64,000 nt of DNA from Ectobacillus panaciterrae DSM 19096 (GCF_000430785.1 NZ_KE387246.1:62001-126000), one strand, 5' to 3'; counted from the stretch's first letter, positions 17,194 through 26,311 are shown. Made by a program: numbers and translations. Notes: generated from the letters alone by a model not told the origin.

Positions 17194-19578
17194 TTGAAGA
17201 AGTTTCTTTCAGCATTCTTCGTGCTGCTTTTAGTTTTTCCGTTTATTTTGCCTAGTATTAAAGCAGAAACAGTATTAACGGTCGATGAAGCAATTCAAAA
17301 ATTTAAAGACACAGGGAAAGCGAATGCTGTTGTTGAGGGATATATTATCGGTTACACAACAAACCCCTCAAAGTATACAAACGATCCATCAAAATTTGGA
17401 GATACGAACGTGGCCATTGCGTCTTCTTCCTCTGAAACAGATCCTGCGAAAATCATGCCTGTACAGCTTCCTTTAGGTGATGTTCGCAAAGCGGTAAACG
17501 TGAAAGATCATCCGGAAAATGTAGGAAAAAAAGTGCGCTTGACAGGTACGCTCGATTTATATTTCAGCAGCCCGGGGCTGAAGTCGGTTACAGCTTATCA
17601 ATTCGTTGACGGACAGCAACAGAATCAAGTGCAAGATGTGCAAGCAAATCCGAACAGCGGAACTGTAGATGCGGGAACAATAGTATCTTTGTCTACAGCT
17701 ACAGAGGGCGCTGTGATTCATTATACGCTCGACGGAACAACACCGACGGAACAAAGCCTTATATACAGCACTCCAATCGAAATTAAGAAAGATGTTGTCG
17801 TGAAAGCTGTAGCAATGAAGGAAGGTTTAACTCCTTCTAAAATTGCAGAATTTTCGTTCTTAATTAAGAACGAAAAACCGCTGCGTATCCATGATATTCA
17901 GGGAAAAGGGCATGTATCTGCTTATAACGGCAAAACAGTTAGAAACATAGAGGGGATTGTGACAGCGACAGATTCTAACGGCTTTTATATGCAAGATTTG
18001 CAGCCGGATGACGACGCAGCAACTTCTGAAGGCATTTACGTGTATAAGAAACAAACGGGAGTAAAACCGGGAGATGTTGTCGTTACAGACGGACAAGTAG
18101 ACGAATATATTGGACAAGGCTATTCAGATAAATTTAAAACAGATTTAGCAACTACTGAGCTGAAAGCAAGCCGCGTAGAAGTAAAAGAATTTAATAAGGA
18201 GCTTCCGGCAGCTGTTGTGCTTGGAAAAAATGGAACGAAAATTCCTGATCAAATCGTAGATAATGATTCCTTCTCTATCTTTGATCCGGCAGAGGATGCC
18301 ATTGACTTTTATGAAAGTCTTGAAGGGATGCTTGTTGAAATTAATGATGCGGTTGTAACAGGCCCGCAAAAATATGGAGATGTATATGTAGCGGTAGATA
18401 ATGGATCAATTAAGCCTCGCACGCGCGCGGGCACGCCTATTCTTTCAGCAGATAACGTAAATCCTGAACGCCTTTCTGTGAAGGCGGGAAGAACGTTTGT
18501 AACGAAGGCCGGCGATGTGTTTGCTGGTAAGATTACAGGTGTTATCGGATATGATTACACGAACTATCGCGTTATTCCTGTAGGCGAGCTCCCGATGCTC
18601 CAAGACGGCGGATTGAAGCAGCAGCGTACATCTCTTAAACCATCATTCGAGGAAGTAACAGTGGCAACATTCAATATTGAAAACTTCTCTGCGAATAAAG
18701 AACAAACATCAGATGAGAAAGTACATCGTTTAGCAACTGCTATTTTGGAGAGCTTGAACACTCCTGATATTATTGCGGTTGAAGAAATGCAGGATAATAA
18801 CGGAACCATTAATGACGGTACGACAGATGCTTCGGAGAGCGCACAGAGATTGATTGATGAAATTTGTGCTTATCAAGGGCCTGTTTATAAATATGTGGAC
18901 TTAGCACCGGAAAACAACCAAGACGGGGGAGCGCCGGGAGCTAATATTCGCGTAGGCTTCCTCTATAATCCAACTCGAGTGAAGCTTGTGCAGTCGAATG
19001 ATAAGAAGAACCTTCTGCCGAAAAATCCAATGAAAATCGGGGCGGACAATCCTCTTTTCGATAATACGAGAAAGCCTCTTGCTGCAGAGTTTAAGTTTAA
19101 AGATCAAAATTTTGTAGTAGTCGCAAATCATTTGAACTCTAAAATTGGCGATGTATCACCATTTGGAAAGATTCAGCCTGTAGTGCTTGGAAGCGAGCCG
19201 AAACGCGTCGAGCTGGCGCAAGAAGTAAATCGCTTTATGCAAAGCATTGTTGCCGGCAAAAAAGATGCAGTCGTAGTAGCAGCGGGAGATATGAATGATT
19301 TTGAATTTTCTAAGCCGCTTCAAGCATTAAAAGGAGATATCATGACAAATATGATGGAAACATTGCCGAAAGAGCAGCGCTACACATATATTCATGATGG
19401 AAACGCACAAGTGCTTGATCATATTCTTGTTACGAAAAATGCAGAGCCTTATACAGCTATTCAGCCGGTTCATATCAATGCTGAGTTTATGGATGAGCAT
19501 GGGCGTGTCAGTGATCATGATCCAGTATTGGCACAAATCGATTTCAAAAAGATGAAAAAAGATAAAAAAGCTTCTTGA
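17194..19578 (+). CDS. Secreted endonuclease/exonuclease/phosphatase-family nuclease (YhcR-like)
   Basis: 794 residues, begins with TTG after AGGGGGAG. Signal peptide with a likely cleavage after IKA (about residue 24). Then a DUF6359-like region (about 30-140), a chitobiase/hexosaminidase C-terminal-type beta domain (about 145-222, IHYTLDGTTPT), an OB-fold region resembling that of B. subtilis YhcR (about 230-470) and a C-terminal EEP nuclease domain. Metal and catalytic motifs are visible: TFNIENF, AVEEMQD, VVANHLNSK, AAGDMND and VSDHDPV. No LPXTG or C-terminal anchor, so probably released. Likely degrades extracellular nucleic acid or nucleotides. Confidence 0.85.
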   Translation: MKKFLSAFFVLLLVFPFILPSIKAETVLTVDEAIQKFKDTGKANAVVEGYIIGYTTNPSKYTNDPSKFGDTNVAIASSSSETDPAKIMPVQLPLGDVRKAVNVKDHPENVGKKVRLTGTLDLYFSSPGLKSVTAYQFVDGQQQNQVQDVQANPNSGTVDAGTIVSLSTATEGAVIHYTLDGTTPTEQSLIYSTPIEIKKDVVVKAVAMKEGLTPSKIAEFSFLIKNEKPLRIHDIQGKGHVSAYNGKTVRNIEGIVTATDSNGFYMQDLQPDDDAATSEGIYVYKKQTGVKPGDVVVTDGQVDEYIGQGYSDKFKTDLATTELKASRVEVKEFNKELPAAVVLGKNGTKIPDQIVDNDSFSIFDPAEDAIDFYESLEGMLVEINDAVVTGPQKYGDVYVAVDNGSIKPRTRAGTPILSADNVNPERLSVKAGRTFVTKAGDVFAGKITGVIGYDYTNYRVIPVGELPMLQDGGLKQQRTSLKPSFEEVTVATFNIENFSANKEQTSDEKVHRLATAILESLNTPDIIAVEEMQDNNGTINDGTTDASESAQRLIDEICAYQGPVYKYVDLAPENNQDGGAPGANIRVGFLYNPTRVKLVQSNDKKNLLPKNPMKIGADNPLFDNTRKPLAAEFKFKDQNFVVVANHLNSKIGDVSPFGKIQPVVLGSEPKRVELAQEVNRFMQSIVAGKKDAVVVAAGDMNDFEFSKPLQALKGDIMTNMMETLPKEQRYTYIHDGNAQVLDHILVTKNAEPYTAIQPVHINAEFMDEHGRVSDHDPVLAQIDFKKMKKDKKAS

Positions 19579-19579
19579 T

Positions 19580-19619
19580 AAGGAAAAGCCCCTGAGCTAT
19601 TAATTCAGGGGCTTTTCTT
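19580..19619 (+). terminator. Terminator of the nuclease gene
   Basis: GAAAAGCCCCTGA pairs with TCAGGGGCTTTTC, with a T-rich end. Confidence 0.9.
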
Positions 19620-19653
19620 GTATGCGTTGTTCTTGCATATATACGTTCTCTCC

Positions 19654-19829
19654 TATATATGAGTAAATTAAATTTCGACATGTCCATGTGCTATGTGCAA
19701 CCAAAAGGGAGTATGGTATGTTTCTTCTTTTTGGTTTACCCTTGCAGGAACCACTACAAAGGTTTGACCGCTTCTGTACGTCTTTTAATCTCTCCCCACT
19801 ATAAACGTTTTTTTATTTATTTGTATATA
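19654..19829 (+). repeat. Family-2 interspersed repeat, copy B
   Basis: 176 bp bounded by TATATATGAGT and TTGTATATA. The core GGTTTACCCTTGCAGGAACC and AAAGGTTTGACCGCTTC matches copies A (4769) and C (51535). It lies between the nuclease terminator and yhgD. Confidence 0.88.
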
Positions 19830-19960
19830 AATGTTTCGTTCAATATTTGTATAATTTATTTTATACTATAATCATAGATAATCCGTTTTATATGTGTCAT
19901 GAAGGCAGCATAAGATGAAAAATAAGTAACAAAATAAGAACAAAATGTAAGGTTTGTATC

Positions 19961-19989
19961 TTGTGCTTTATGAATGCGTATGATAATAT
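19961..19989 (+). promoter_or_regulatory. Probable yhgD promoter
   Basis: TTGTGC (19961-19966), 17-bp spacer, TAATAT (19984-19989). The TetR-type operator begins 15 bp downstream. Confidence 0.45.
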
Positions 19990-20003
19990 ACATCCATACC
20001 AAC

Positions 20004-20026
20004 TGACTATATTATTCAACTGGTCA
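20004..20026 (+). promoter_or_regulatory. Operator candidate for the TetR regulator (site 1)
   Basis: TGACTA-N11-TGGTCA, an imperfect palindrome placed between the probable promoter and the yhgD start. The same 23-bp pattern occurs before yhgE at 20642. Confidence 0.7.
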
Positions 20027-20043
20027 TTATGGAGGTGAGAAAC

Positions 20044-20616
20044 TTGGCTGTAGATCGAAAGAGAGCAGTTGTAGAAGCGGCAACAAAGTCGTTTGCATCC
20101 TTTGGTTATAAGGCAACCACAATGGATCAAGTGGCGAAGCTCGCAAACGTCGGAAAGGGAACAATTTACACCTTTTTTAAAAACAAAGAAGAGTTATTTG
20201 GTGAAATTATCTCTCATTTGATCATGGAAATGAAACTGGTGGCTGATAAAGCAATTGATCCTGATGCACCGTTTTTTGAAAATGTGCATCGCGCCATTTA
20301 TAGTATTCTGGAGTTTCGCAAGGATCACCAGCTTACAATTAAGCTCATTCAAGAAGAACGGCAAATCGGTACGCCGGAAGTACAGGAAGTCATGCAGAAG
20401 CTTGACACCGCAATTCTTTCGTACATCCGTACGCAACTGGAAAAAGCGATTGAAAAGGGAGAAATTCGCGAGTGCGACCCGGAGATCACCGCATTTATCA
20501 TGGTGAGATTGTATATTGCTTTGATTTTCGATTGGGAAAAAAATCATAAGCCTTTAGAGAAAAAACATATCGCAGAGCTGTTTGAATTATATTTATTAAA
20601 GGGATTGTCAAAATAG
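20044..20616 (+). CDS. yhgD: TetR family transcriptional regulator YhgD
   Basis: 190 residues. N-terminal helix-turn-helix (residues about 8-52, ATKSFASFGYKATTMDQVAK then GKGTIYTFFKNKEELF), C-terminal ligand-binding helices. TTG at 20044 is chosen because GGAGGTGAG ends 5 bases before it; the ATG at 20029 overlaps that site. Directly upstream of yhgE as in B. subtilis. Matching palindromes before both genes suggest it represses itself and yhgE. Confidence 0.9.
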   Translation: MAVDRKRAVVEAATKSFASFGYKATTMDQVAKLANVGKGTIYTFFKNKEELFGEIISHLIMEMKLVADKAIDPDAPFFENVHRAIYSILEFRKDHQLTIKLIQEERQIGTPEVQEVMQKLDTAILSYIRTQLEKAIEKGEIRECDPEITAFIMVRLYIALIFDWEKNHKPLEKKHIAELFELYLLKGLSK

Positions 20617-20641
20617 ATAGTCCTTCTTCTTATCATAAAAA

Positions 20642-20664
20642 TGACTAAATGAACAATGTGGTCA
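20642..20664 (+). promoter_or_regulatory. Operator candidate for the TetR regulator (site 2)
   Basis: TGACTA-N11-TGGTCA with both 6-bp arms identical to site 1. It sits between yhgD and yhgE, 22 bp before the yhgE start. Confidence 0.7.
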
Positions 20665-20685
20665 ATTGTTAAAGGAGGGAGAAAG

Positions 20686-22872
20686 ATGAGAAGATTTGCA
20701 GAGCTGCGAGCCGAATTCGCAGCCATTTTTCAGAAGCGAATGATGTTGATCGCTCTGATTGCCATTATGTTTGTTCCTTTTCTGTATGCCGGCGTGTATC
20801 TATACGCATTTAAAGATCCGTACGGCGAGCTTGACCATCTTCCTGTCGCTATTGTAAACCTTGATAAAGGGGCAACGCATGACGGCAAGGAATTGACTGT
20901 CGGGAAAGACTTTGTGGAAAAGCTGAAAGAGAAAGCCACGTTTCAATGGCACTTTGTTACAAACAAAGAGGCACAAGAAGGATTGAAGAATCAAAAATAT
21001 TATATGGTAATCCGTATTCCAGAAAACTTTTCGAAAAATGCGACTACGCTAATGGATGATCATCCAAAGCATCTGGAGTTGGAATACATTCCGAATAAAG
21101 CATACAACTTCCTGGCTTCTCAAATTAGCAGCAGCGCTGTGGAGAAGATGAAAGAAGAAGTGTCCGCGACTATCACGGAAACGTATGCTGAGGATATGTT
21201 CAATTCTGTGGCGAAGGTGTCTGACGGTTTGAAAGAAGCGAGCGATGGGGCGAAGAAGTTAAATGACGGGACAGTTGCGGCGAAGGACGGGTCAATACAA
21301 ATTCGTGACAACTTAAAAACGCTTGCAGAAAAATCCATTGAGTTCCAAAAAGGCACAACAGACTTAAGCAGCGGTTTATCTCAATTGCAACAAGGGCAGC
21401 AAAAACTGCAAGCGGGAGCCATTCAGGTACAGGATGGTACGAATAAGATAAGTAATGGGTTAAATAGTACATTGCCTGGTATTGATGAAATGAGTCAGAG
21501 AGTTCCGGAATTAGAGAAAGGGTCGGAACAGTTAAAAGCGGGAGCAGTCCAACTTCAAGGCGGTGCTAAAGATTGGCAAAGTAAGGCCAACGATCTTAGC
21601 AGTGTTGCTGAACAAACTGCTAAAGGAGCAAAAGATGTGCAAGACGGCATTACTGAACTTACTAAACAGTTACAGCGATTCTTAAGTGATCCAAATCTCC
21701 CGCAAGATCAGAAAACCGCACTCGAAACAGCTTTAAATCAATTGAACGCTGGCAGTAAACAAGTAGCAGATGGATCTGCAGGTGTATCAAGGGGAGTCAG
21801 CGGGTTAGCAAAGAATACAAATAAAATTATAGATGGTGCAACAGGTTTGGTGAATGGTGCAACACAGATAAACGATGGCCATAAGAAATTAGCAGAAGGC
21901 GTAAGCAAATTACACGATGGCCAGCATCAGCTCGCAGAAGGAGCAACAAATCTGGCAAATGGCCAAAATGAGTTCATGCAAGGTTTTCAGCTGTTTGGCA
22001 GTAAGCTGGGAGAGGCGACGGCAGGTTCAGTTCAGCTTGTTGACGGTTCCAACAAATTTGCAGACGGCACAGGTCAGCTCGCTAAGGGTTCTACAGACTT
22101 AACTGATGGTATGAGCAAACTTCAAGACGGCTCAGGAGAACTGTCCGGCAAGCTTCATGATGCTGCAGATGAGACGGGAAAAGTGAAAGGAAGCGACGAA
22201 AAATACAATATGTTTGCCAAGCCTGTAGAAGTAACAACACATAGCTTTGGTGAGGTGGACAACTACGGTACAGGCGTTTCGCCTTACTTTATTTCTCTCG
22301 GCCTGTATGTAGGAGCGTTGTTATTGAGTGTAATCTATCCGCTTCGTGAAGCGGCAGGAATTCCGAAAAACGGCTTCCGCTGGTTTGCAAGCAAGTATAC
22401 GGTGCTGCTGATTGTAGGAGTGATGCAATCGCTCATTATTGACGCAGTGGTACTGTTCGGACTTGATTTTAAGGTGCAAAGCGAACCGCGTTTTGTGCTG
22501 TTCACACTTATCACAAGCATCGCGTTCCTGTCTCTTATTCAGTTTCTTGTTACTGCGTTTGGAGATGTCGGCCGGTTTGCGGCGATTATCATTCTTATCT
22601 TGCAATTAACTACAAGTGCAGGAACATATCCGATTGAGATGGTGAACAAAGCGATGCAGGCGTTCGGTCCGTTAGTGCCGATGACATATTCTGTAGCCGG
22701 TTTTAAGGCTGTGATCACAAGCGGAGACTACAGCTTTATGTGGCATAATGCAGGTGTGCTGGCGATGTGGGCGCTTGGCTGTATTTTCTGCACAAATATA
22801 TGCTTCCAGCTTCTTCACAGACGCTGCTTCAAGAAGGTGCAGCCAGGTACAGATGCTGGCGCACAAGCATAA
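20686..22872 (+). CDS. yhgE: YhgE/Pip-family membrane protein
   Basis: 728 residues. N-terminal membrane helix (MMLIALIAIMFVPFLYAGVY), then a large extracytoplasmic region (about 190-500) of short repeats of the form xLxxGxxxLxxG (KLNDGT, GLSQLQQGQQKLQAGA, KLHDGQHQLAEGATNL), then a five- to six-helix C-terminal ABC-2-like membrane domain. Relatives include phage-infection protein Pip and ESX/type VII-associated YukE-region proteins. ATG at 20686 has AAAGGAGGG upstream. Confidence 0.92.
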   Translation: MRRFAELRAEFAAIFQKRMMLIALIAIMFVPFLYAGVYLYAFKDPYGELDHLPVAIVNLDKGATHDGKELTVGKDFVEKLKEKATFQWHFVTNKEAQEGLKNQKYYMVIRIPENFSKNATTLMDDHPKHLELEYIPNKAYNFLASQISSSAVEKMKEEVSATITETYAEDMFNSVAKVSDGLKEASDGAKKLNDGTVAAKDGSIQIRDNLKTLAEKSIEFQKGTTDLSSGLSQLQQGQQKLQAGAIQVQDGTNKISNGLNSTLPGIDEMSQRVPELEKGSEQLKAGAVQLQGGAKDWQSKANDLSSVAEQTAKGAKDVQDGITELTKQLQRFLSDPNLPQDQKTALETALNQLNAGSKQVADGSAGVSRGVSGLAKNTNKIIDGATGLVNGATQINDGHKKLAEGVSKLHDGQHQLAEGATNLANGQNEFMQGFQLFGSKLGEATAGSVQLVDGSNKFADGTGQLAKGSTDLTDGMSKLQDGSGELSGKLHDAADETGKVKGSDEKYNMFAKPVEVTTHSFGEVDNYGTGVSPYFISLGLYVGALLLSVIYPLREAAGIPKNGFRWFASKYTVLLIVGVMQSLIIDAVVLFGLDFKVQSEPRFVLFTLITSIAFLSLIQFLVTAFGDVGRFAAIIILILQLTTSAGTYPIEMVNKAMQAFGPLVPMTYSVAGFKAVITSGDYSFMWHNAGVLAMWALGCIFCTNICFQLLHRRCFKKVQPGTDAGAQA

Positions 22873-22883
22873 AAGATAGCAAC

Positions 22884-22920
22884 GAGGATATATGGCATAG
22901 TGCCCTATATCCTCTTTTTG
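22884..22920 (+). terminator. Terminator of yhgE
   Basis: GAGGATATATGGCA pairs with TGCCCTATATCCTC (one bulge), followed by TTTTTG. Confidence 0.85.
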
Positions 22921-23059
22921 CATTTCGGCTATCGGAGGGAGTGTTGCAAGACATACGTCCGTTATCCTTTTGTTTTAAAAAATATAACACATTTGGACGT
23001 CATATTCCTAAATATAACGCCTTCTTCATGCTTGTATGTTACAAAAAAGCTGCAAGCCA

Positions 23060-23088
23060 TTGAAAATTTATAGTATTTCCTATATAAT
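23060..23088 (+). promoter_or_regulatory. Sigma-A promoter of the LacI-type regulator
   Basis: TTGAAA (23060-23065), 17-bp spacer, TATAAT (23083-23088). Confidence 0.75.
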
Positions 23089-23095
23089 GTAAAAT

Positions 23096-23109
23096 GGAAA
23101 ACGCTTTCA
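23096..23109. promoter_or_regulatory. cre-like/LacI-type operator
   Basis: GGAAAACGCTTTCA differs from the CcpA consensus TGAAARCGYTTTCA only at the first base. It lies at the expected transcription start, so it may mediate CcpA repression or autoregulation by the encoded LacI protein. Confidence 0.6.
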
Positions 23110-23129
23110 TATTTAAGGGGGAGAGGTTT

Positions 23130-24143
23130 GTGCCAACGATCGAGGACGTGGCAAAGTTGGCGGGATTATCCCGAACAACTGTATCACGCGTAATTAACAA
23201 CCATCCGTATGTATCTGAGGATAAGAAGAAAAGGGTCATTCTTGCCATGAGTACGCTCGGTTTCGTACCGAATTCTGCCGCGCGCAGACTTCGCAAGCAA
23301 AAAGCAGAAACAATTGCTGTATTAGTCCCTCGGGTGACAAATCCCTTTTTTAGTAAATTGATAGAGTCACTTGAAATGGCCGCTTCTGAATATAAATATA
23401 AGCTTATTATATGTCAGACACGTTATTTGCTGGAAAAGGAACTGGAATATTTGCAGCTGCTTTCCACAAAGCAAGTGGACGGCATCATTTTATGCTCTTT
23501 ACAGAATAAGTGGGAACATGTAGAGCCGTATTTAGATCACGGGCCAATCGTATTATGTAATGAGTATGCAGAAGAAGCTCATATTCCGACGGTTAAGTTC
23601 AATCAAGTTGAAGGCGCTTACATAGCTGCGAAGCACTTGCTTGAGCAAGGGCATCGCCGTTTGCTGTTCTGCAGCGGAAGCGAGCAAAGCATGGTCGTAC
23701 AGCACCGTAAAATGGGTTTTTTGCGCGCTATGGCAGAGCATAAGCTGCAAGTGGAGCTTGTTGAGTTTATCGAGGATGCTTACGATATTGAAGATGGCAG
23801 AAGAGTCTTTCACAAAATTGCACAAATGAAAAAAATCCCGACAGCTGTCTTTGCCGGGGGGGATGAGGTAGCAGCAGGGATTATATCAGAGGCAAAACGG
23901 AATCATTGGAGCGTTCCGGACCAGTTGGCTATCGTCGGCTTCGACAATCAGCTGCTATCGGAAATAACAGAACCGACGATTACAACAGTTTGTCAGCCTA
24001 TTGACAAGATGGCTCACAAAGTCATCGACCTGATGATGGAAAAAATTCAAACGAAAAAATATCATAAAAAAGAAGTATATGAATTTGAGCTTGAACTGCT
24101 TATCAAGGGTTCTACAGCAAAAAATGTCATAATGTTAGCCTAG
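23130..24143 (+). CDS. LacI family transcriptional regulator
   Basis: 337 residues. N-terminal HTH with hinge (TIEDVAKLAGLSRTTVSRVIN, residues about 3-23) and a periplasmic-binding-like effector domain (AVLVPRVTNPFFSKLIE; AIVGFDNQLLSEITEP). Start is GTG at 23130 after AGGGGGAGAGG; an upstream ATG at 23094 has no ribosome-binding site and lies inside the operator. Ligand unknown. In this locus B. subtilis does not carry an obvious equivalent that I can name. Confidence 0.88.
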   Translation: MPTIEDVAKLAGLSRTTVSRVINNHPYVSEDKKKRVILAMSTLGFVPNSAARRLRKQKAETIAVLVPRVTNPFFSKLIESLEMAASEYKYKLIICQTRYLLEKELEYLQLLSTKQVDGIILCSLQNKWEHVEPYLDHGPIVLCNEYAEEAHIPTVKFNQVEGAYIAAKHLLEQGHRRLLFCSGSEQSMVVQHRKMGFLRAMAEHKLQVELVEFIEDAYDIEDGRRVFHKIAQMKKIPTAVFAGGDEVAAGIISEAKRNHWSVPDQLAIVGFDNQLLSEITEPTITTVCQPIDKMAHKVIDLMMEKIQTKKYHKKEVYEFELELLIKGSTAKNVIMLA

Positions 24144-24166
24144 CAGAACATCTGCTAGGCTTTTTT
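24137..24166 (+). terminator. Terminator of the LacI-type gene
   Basis: GCCTAGCAG pairs with CTGCTAGGC around a short loop, followed by TTTTTT. It overlaps the stop codon region. Confidence 0.85.
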
Positions 24167-24167
24167 A

Positions 24168-24279
24168 ATGATAAGAAAGGATAAAATTGCGCATCTAAAA
24201 GGCTTTGACCGTTACTATACGGCGCACTATGCCCACCTAAAAAGAATTCAGCGTGGTATTCTCCCGTGCTGCGCTTTTC
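24168..24279 (-). repeat. Family-3 element, copy D (3' of yhfH)
   Basis: Read on the minus strand it starts directly after the yhfH TAA: AGCACGGGAGAA..., then CTTTTTAGGTGGGCATAGTGCGCC, then CGGTCAAAGCC. The same succession of blocks follows the DUF3941 gene at 62945-63045. The first block resembles a rho-independent terminator; the second has a small GGCATAGTG/CGCC hairpin. Confidence 0.7.
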
Positions 24280-24411
24280 TTATTCTCCCGTATGAATACA
24301 TTCTTCACATTGGTTATGGTATGCCTCATGCTGCTCATCAATTTCTTTTCCGCATGTACAGCAATTCTTAGGCGGCAAGCTTCTGAAAAACTCCATTGGA
24401 TTTTGTAACAT
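24280..24411 (-). CDS. yhfH: Small zinc-ribbon-like protein YhfH
   Basis: 43 residues starting MLQNPMEFFRSLPPKNCC, with two Cys pairs (CCTCGKEIDE and CEECIHTGE) that could bind one zinc. Short length, the N-terminal EFFRSLPPK and the location beside yhfI identify YhfH. ATG at 24411 is chosen since GGAGGG lies upstream; a longer frame from 24474 would read through the promoter. Function unknown. Confidence 0.88.
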   Translation of the reverse strand: MLQNPMEFFRSLPPKNCCTCGKEIDEQHEAYHNQCEECIHTGE

Positions 24412-24442
24412 GAATGATCCCTCCATTTCCTTTGTTATTAAC

Positions 24443-24471
24443 ATTGTATTAGTACAATTATATTTAGTCAA
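24443..24471 (-). promoter_or_regulatory. yhfH promoter with overlapping palindrome
   Basis: On the minus strand TTGACT (24471-24466), 17-bp spacer, TACAAT (24448-24443). A palindrome ATTGTA-N4-TACAAT at 24443-24458 covers the -10, which would suit a repressor. Confidence 0.65.
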
Positions 24472-24572
24472 CAACTGTTTTATAACAAAATTAAAAAATA
24501 ATGAAAATGTCTATAAAAACGACTATAGTTAAGGTGCAGTGTGAAAACTGAAAGTGGAAAGGACGTGAGCGA

Positions 24573-25307
24573 ATGAAAGTAACAGTTGTAGGCTTTTGGG
24601 GCGGCTATCCTGAAGCGGGAGAAGCAACCTCGGGCTATTTGTTTGAACATGACGGATTTCAATTGCTCGTTGATTGCGGCAGCGGTGTATTATCGCATTT
24701 GCAAACATACATAAAGGTAAGTGAATTGGATGCGGTGCTTCTGTCTCATTATCATCATGACCATGTAGCAGACATCGGTGTCTTGCAATATGCATGGCTC
24801 GTTCACTTCTTTAACGGCGTAAAGCTTCCTGAGCTTCCGATTTACGGTCATGCACTTGATGCAAAGGGATTTGATTCACTGACATATGCACCATATACAA
24901 AAGGCGTAAAGTACGATCCAGGGGAAGTGCTGCAAATCGGACCATTTTCTATCACGTTTTTAAAGACGATGCATCCTGTGCCATGCTTCGCCATGCGCAT
25001 TACAGAAGGAACTAATACAGTTGTATACACAGCGGATACAAGCTATCTTCCTCAACTTGCTTCATTTGCAAAAGGTGCAGACCTTTTGATTTGTGAATGC
25101 AATATGTATGCACATCAAGACGGCAAGAGTGCAGGGCACTTAAATAGTACAGAGGCAGGCAGTATCGCGAAGGAAGCGAACGTAAGCGAGCTTCTGTTGA
25201 CGCACCTGCCCCATGCAGGGAATATCGCTGATTTAGCGGAAGAAGCGAAAAAGGTATATGAGGGCCGTATTGCGCTTGCACGCAGCGGGTATATTTGGAG
25301 CCGATGA
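24573..25307 (+). CDS. yhfI: Metallo-beta-lactamase-fold hydrolase YhfI
   Basis: 244 residues. Metal motif SHYHHDHVADIG (about residues 58-69), followed by TMHPVPCFAMRI, ADTSYLP and LTHLPHAGN, as in RNase Z/MBL-fold phosphodiesterases. Substrate unknown. AAAGGA lies upstream of the ATG. 9 bp before lplJ, whose ribosome-binding site overlaps its stop, so co-transcribed. Confidence 0.9.
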   Translation: MKVTVVGFWGGYPEAGEATSGYLFEHDGFQLLVDCGSGVLSHLQTYIKVSELDAVLLSHYHHDHVADIGVLQYAWLVHFFNGVKLPELPIYGHALDAKGFDSLTYAPYTKGVKYDPGEVLQIGPFSITFLKTMHPVPCFAMRITEGTNTVVYTADTSYLPQLASFAKGADLLICECNMYAHQDGKSAGHLNSTEAGSIAKEANVSELLLTHLPHAGNIADLAEEAKKVYEGRIALARSGYIWSR

Positions 25308-25316
25308 GGTGAAAGC

Positions 25317-26303
25317 ATGTTATATATTGATAATAAAGGAATTACAGACCCGACTATTAACTTAGCTATTGAAGAATATTGTTTGAAGCATCTTGATATT
25401 AATGAGACATATTTGCTGTTTTATATTAACGAACCATCAATCATTATCGGCAAAAACCAAAATACAGTGGAAGAAATCAATGCGGATTATGTGAAAAAAA
25501 AAGGTATTCACGTCGTACGCAGACTATCAGGCGGTGGAGCTGTGTATCATGACCTTGGCAATTTAAACTTTAGCTTCATCACCAAGGACGACGGAGAAAG
25601 CTTCCATAACTTCAGAAAATTTACGGAGCCTGTCATTGAAGCGCTTCGCGAGCTCGGCGTTCATGCTGAGCTGAGCGGGCGCAATGATATTTTGGCAGAA
25701 GGACGCAAAATTTCAGGAAACGCGCAGTTCTCCACAAAAGGAAGAATGTTCAGTCACGGTACGCTGCTGTTTAATTCTCATATTGAAGACGTCGTATCGG
25801 CCTTGAATGTAAAAATAGATAAAATTCAGTCAAAGGGCATTAAATCCATTCGCAGCCGCGTAGCGAACATAAGCGAGTTTTTACATGATTCCATCACAGT
25901 GGAAGAGTTTAAGCAGCTGTTATTGAAAACGATCTTCCATACAGATGATATTCCTTCTTATGAGCTGACTGAAGAGGACTGGGCCGCTATTCATAAGCTG
26001 TCCCAGGAGCGTTACCGCAATTGGGACTGGAACTATGGCAAATCGCCGAAGTTTAATGTGCAGCACTCCCATCGTTTTCCGGTCGGTCAAATTGATGTTC
26101 GCTTGGAAGTGAACAAAGGAATCGTGGAAGAATGTAAGATTTATGGAGATTTCTTCGGTGTAGAGGATGTAAAAGATATTGAGGAACGCTTAGCTGGCCA
26201 GAAATTCTCCAAAGGGGAATTCGAAACAGCGCTGAAGGATGTAAATGTACAGCGTTATTTTGGTAATATAGCAACGGAAGATTTTATCGGCTTATTCTTT
26301 TAA
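25317..26303 (+). CDS. lplJ: Lipoate-protein ligase LplJ
   Basis: Attaches exogenous lipoate (via lipoyl-AMP) to E2 and GcvH proteins. 328 residues. The lipoate-binding segment RRLSGGGAVYHDLGNLNFS (about 71-89) and SGNAQFSTKGRMFSHGTLLF are diagnostic. C-terminal accessory domain present. GAGGTGAAAGC before the ATG. Confidence 0.93.
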   Translation: MLYIDNKGITDPTINLAIEEYCLKHLDINETYLLFYINEPSIIIGKNQNTVEEINADYVKKKGIHVVRRLSGGGAVYHDLGNLNFSFITKDDGESFHNFRKFTEPVIEALRELGVHAELSGRNDILAEGRKISGNAQFSTKGRMFSHGTLLFNSHIEDVVSALNVKIDKIQSKGIKSIRSRVANISEFLHDSITVEEFKQLLLKTIFHTDDIPSYELTEEDWAAIHKLSQERYRNWDWNYGKSPKFNVQHSHRFPVGQIDVRLEVNKGIVEECKIYGDFFGVEDVKDIEERLAGQKFSKGEFETALKDVNVQRYFGNIATEDFIGLFF

Positions 26304-26311
26304 AAGAATAA

